From Marinobacter sp. ANT_B65 (lineage in GTDB: Bacteria; Pseudomonadota; Gammaproteobacteria; Pseudomonadales; Oleiphilaceae), in NCBI RefSeq assembly GCF_002407605.1, contig NZ_NXGV01000003.1:447210-511209 (forward strand): 64,000 nt of DNA. Direction: 5' to 3'. The position numbers and the translations under genes were made by a program. Shown here in pieces: positions 63,570 through 64,000 of the stretch. The stretch's first letter is position 1; every line of letters starts with the position of its first letter. The notes beneath the pieces were generated by a model. The model was not told the origin of the DNA and did not search any database. It worked only from the letters and a program-made list of their open reading frames with translations.

Positions 63570-64000
63570 TTAATTGGTATTAATATAACGAATGATATGG
63601 ACTCCCCCTGCTCCCATGGCATCAATCATGTGCCACATTGAAGGTGTAGTCAGACTTCAATCAGAAGAGGGGGAGTCCTCATGAATGTTACAACTATTGG
63701 CATCGATCTGGCGAAAACTGTGTTCAGTATTCATGGCACCAATCAATACGGCAAGGTCGTGGTTCGCAAACGGCTTAATCGCCCTAAACTGCTGGCGTTC
63801 TTTGCACAGCTGCCACCGTGCCTGATCGGTATGGAAGCCTGTTCTGGTGCCCACTACTGGGCACGGGAGATGACCAGGCTCGGCCACGATGCCCGGATCA
63901 TTGCCCCCCGCTTTGTTGCCCCCTATCGCAAGAGCAGCAAGAACGACGACAACGATGCCGAGGCCATCTGCGAAGCTGTCGGTCGACCCAATATGCGTTT
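63570..64000 (+). mobile_element. IS110/IS1111-type insertion sequence, 5' part
   Basis: Starts somewhere in 63570-63600 and runs off the window. The leader has the inverted pair GGACTCCCCCT (63600-63610) / AGGGGGAGTCC (63667-63677) just before the transposase ATG. Such leader structures are common in this family. IS1111-type members are known to insert in attC sites; here the left end abuts a cassette gene rather than a recognisable attC. Confidence 0.75.
63681..64000 (+). CDS. IS110/IS1111-family DEDD transposase, N-terminal part
   Basis: 107 residues of a RuvC-like (DEDD) transposase, open to the window end. The catalytic acids are visible: Asp in TTIGIDLAKTVFSIHG, Glu in IGMEACSGAHYWAREM, and the Asp pair in SSKNDDNDAEAICEAV. 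GGGGGAG precedes the ATG. The first 45 codons are nearly repeated, in decayed form, at 50602-50745. Confidence 0.93.
   Translation, partial: MNVTTIGIDLAKTVFSIHGTNQYGKVVVRKRLNRPKLLAFFAQLPPCLIGMEACSGAHYWAREMTRLGHDARIIAPRFVAPYRKSSKNDDNDAEAICEAVGRPNMR

Overview
The window looks like chromosomal DNA of a marine gammaproteobacterium, most likely Marinobacter or a close relative. I infer this from the mid-50s GC feel, the order prmC-prfA-hemA / TPR lipoprotein-lolB-ispE-tRNA-Gln-prs-rplY-pth-ychF, a DUF1244-hopJ-minCDE run, and a TAXI-type TRAP transporter with its own two-component system. No search was run, so the genus is an inference.

Bases 1-46,400 are mostly ordinary core genome: the end of an ABC importer ATPase, glpK, an RstAB-like two-component pair, a CoA-hydrolase/transferase with an overlapping FKBP, an aldo/keto reductase, a GT4 glycosyltransferase plus PAP2 phosphatase, dinB, the min operon, DUF2804, CBS and PhoH proteins, a truncated chemotaxis receptor, the TAXI-TRAP/DctB/DctD locus (with a good sigma-54 promoter and an upstream dyad), a RimK / retropepsin-like protease / aspartoacylase / MscS / DUF432 / YjbQ cluster, a photolyase, and the classic moeB-prmC-prfA-hemA and lolB-ispE-prs-rplY-pth-ychF blocks. 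A lone 32-bp type I-C-like CRISPR repeat sits at 26,168-26,199, and a long inverted-repeat element separates phrB from moeB.

Bases 44,600-48,200 hold a ureide (allantoin) locus: ureidoglycine aminohydrolase, allantoinase and an NCS1 permease. Two of the three are damaged: a frameshift near the allantoinase start and an in-frame TGA before the last membrane segments of the permease. Tandem 10-bp palindromes lie in front of the allantoinase.

Bases 48,600-64,000 are accessory DNA. They hold a zinc-ribbon protein, a DUF2157 membrane protein, a degenerate IS110-type fragment, a DUF6630/thioredoxin-like/ankyrin fusion, a defective IS66 element, and then an integron-type cassette array read on the minus strand. 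I count six attC-like sites between 57.0 and 62.7 kb. The cassettes carry a broken aspartate-racemase-like gene, a CPBP protease, a DUF1801 protein, a BrnT/BrnA toxin-antitoxin with a third overlapping small gene, an exported protein, and two cassettes that pair a glycine-rich, membrane-active-looking protein with a tiny two-helix membrane protein. The latter look like toxin/immunity pairs. An IS3-family element has inserted inside one attC, and an IS110/IS1111-type transposase begins at the right edge and cuts off the start of the last cassette gene. No integrase gene is visible; by orientation it would lie to the right of the window.
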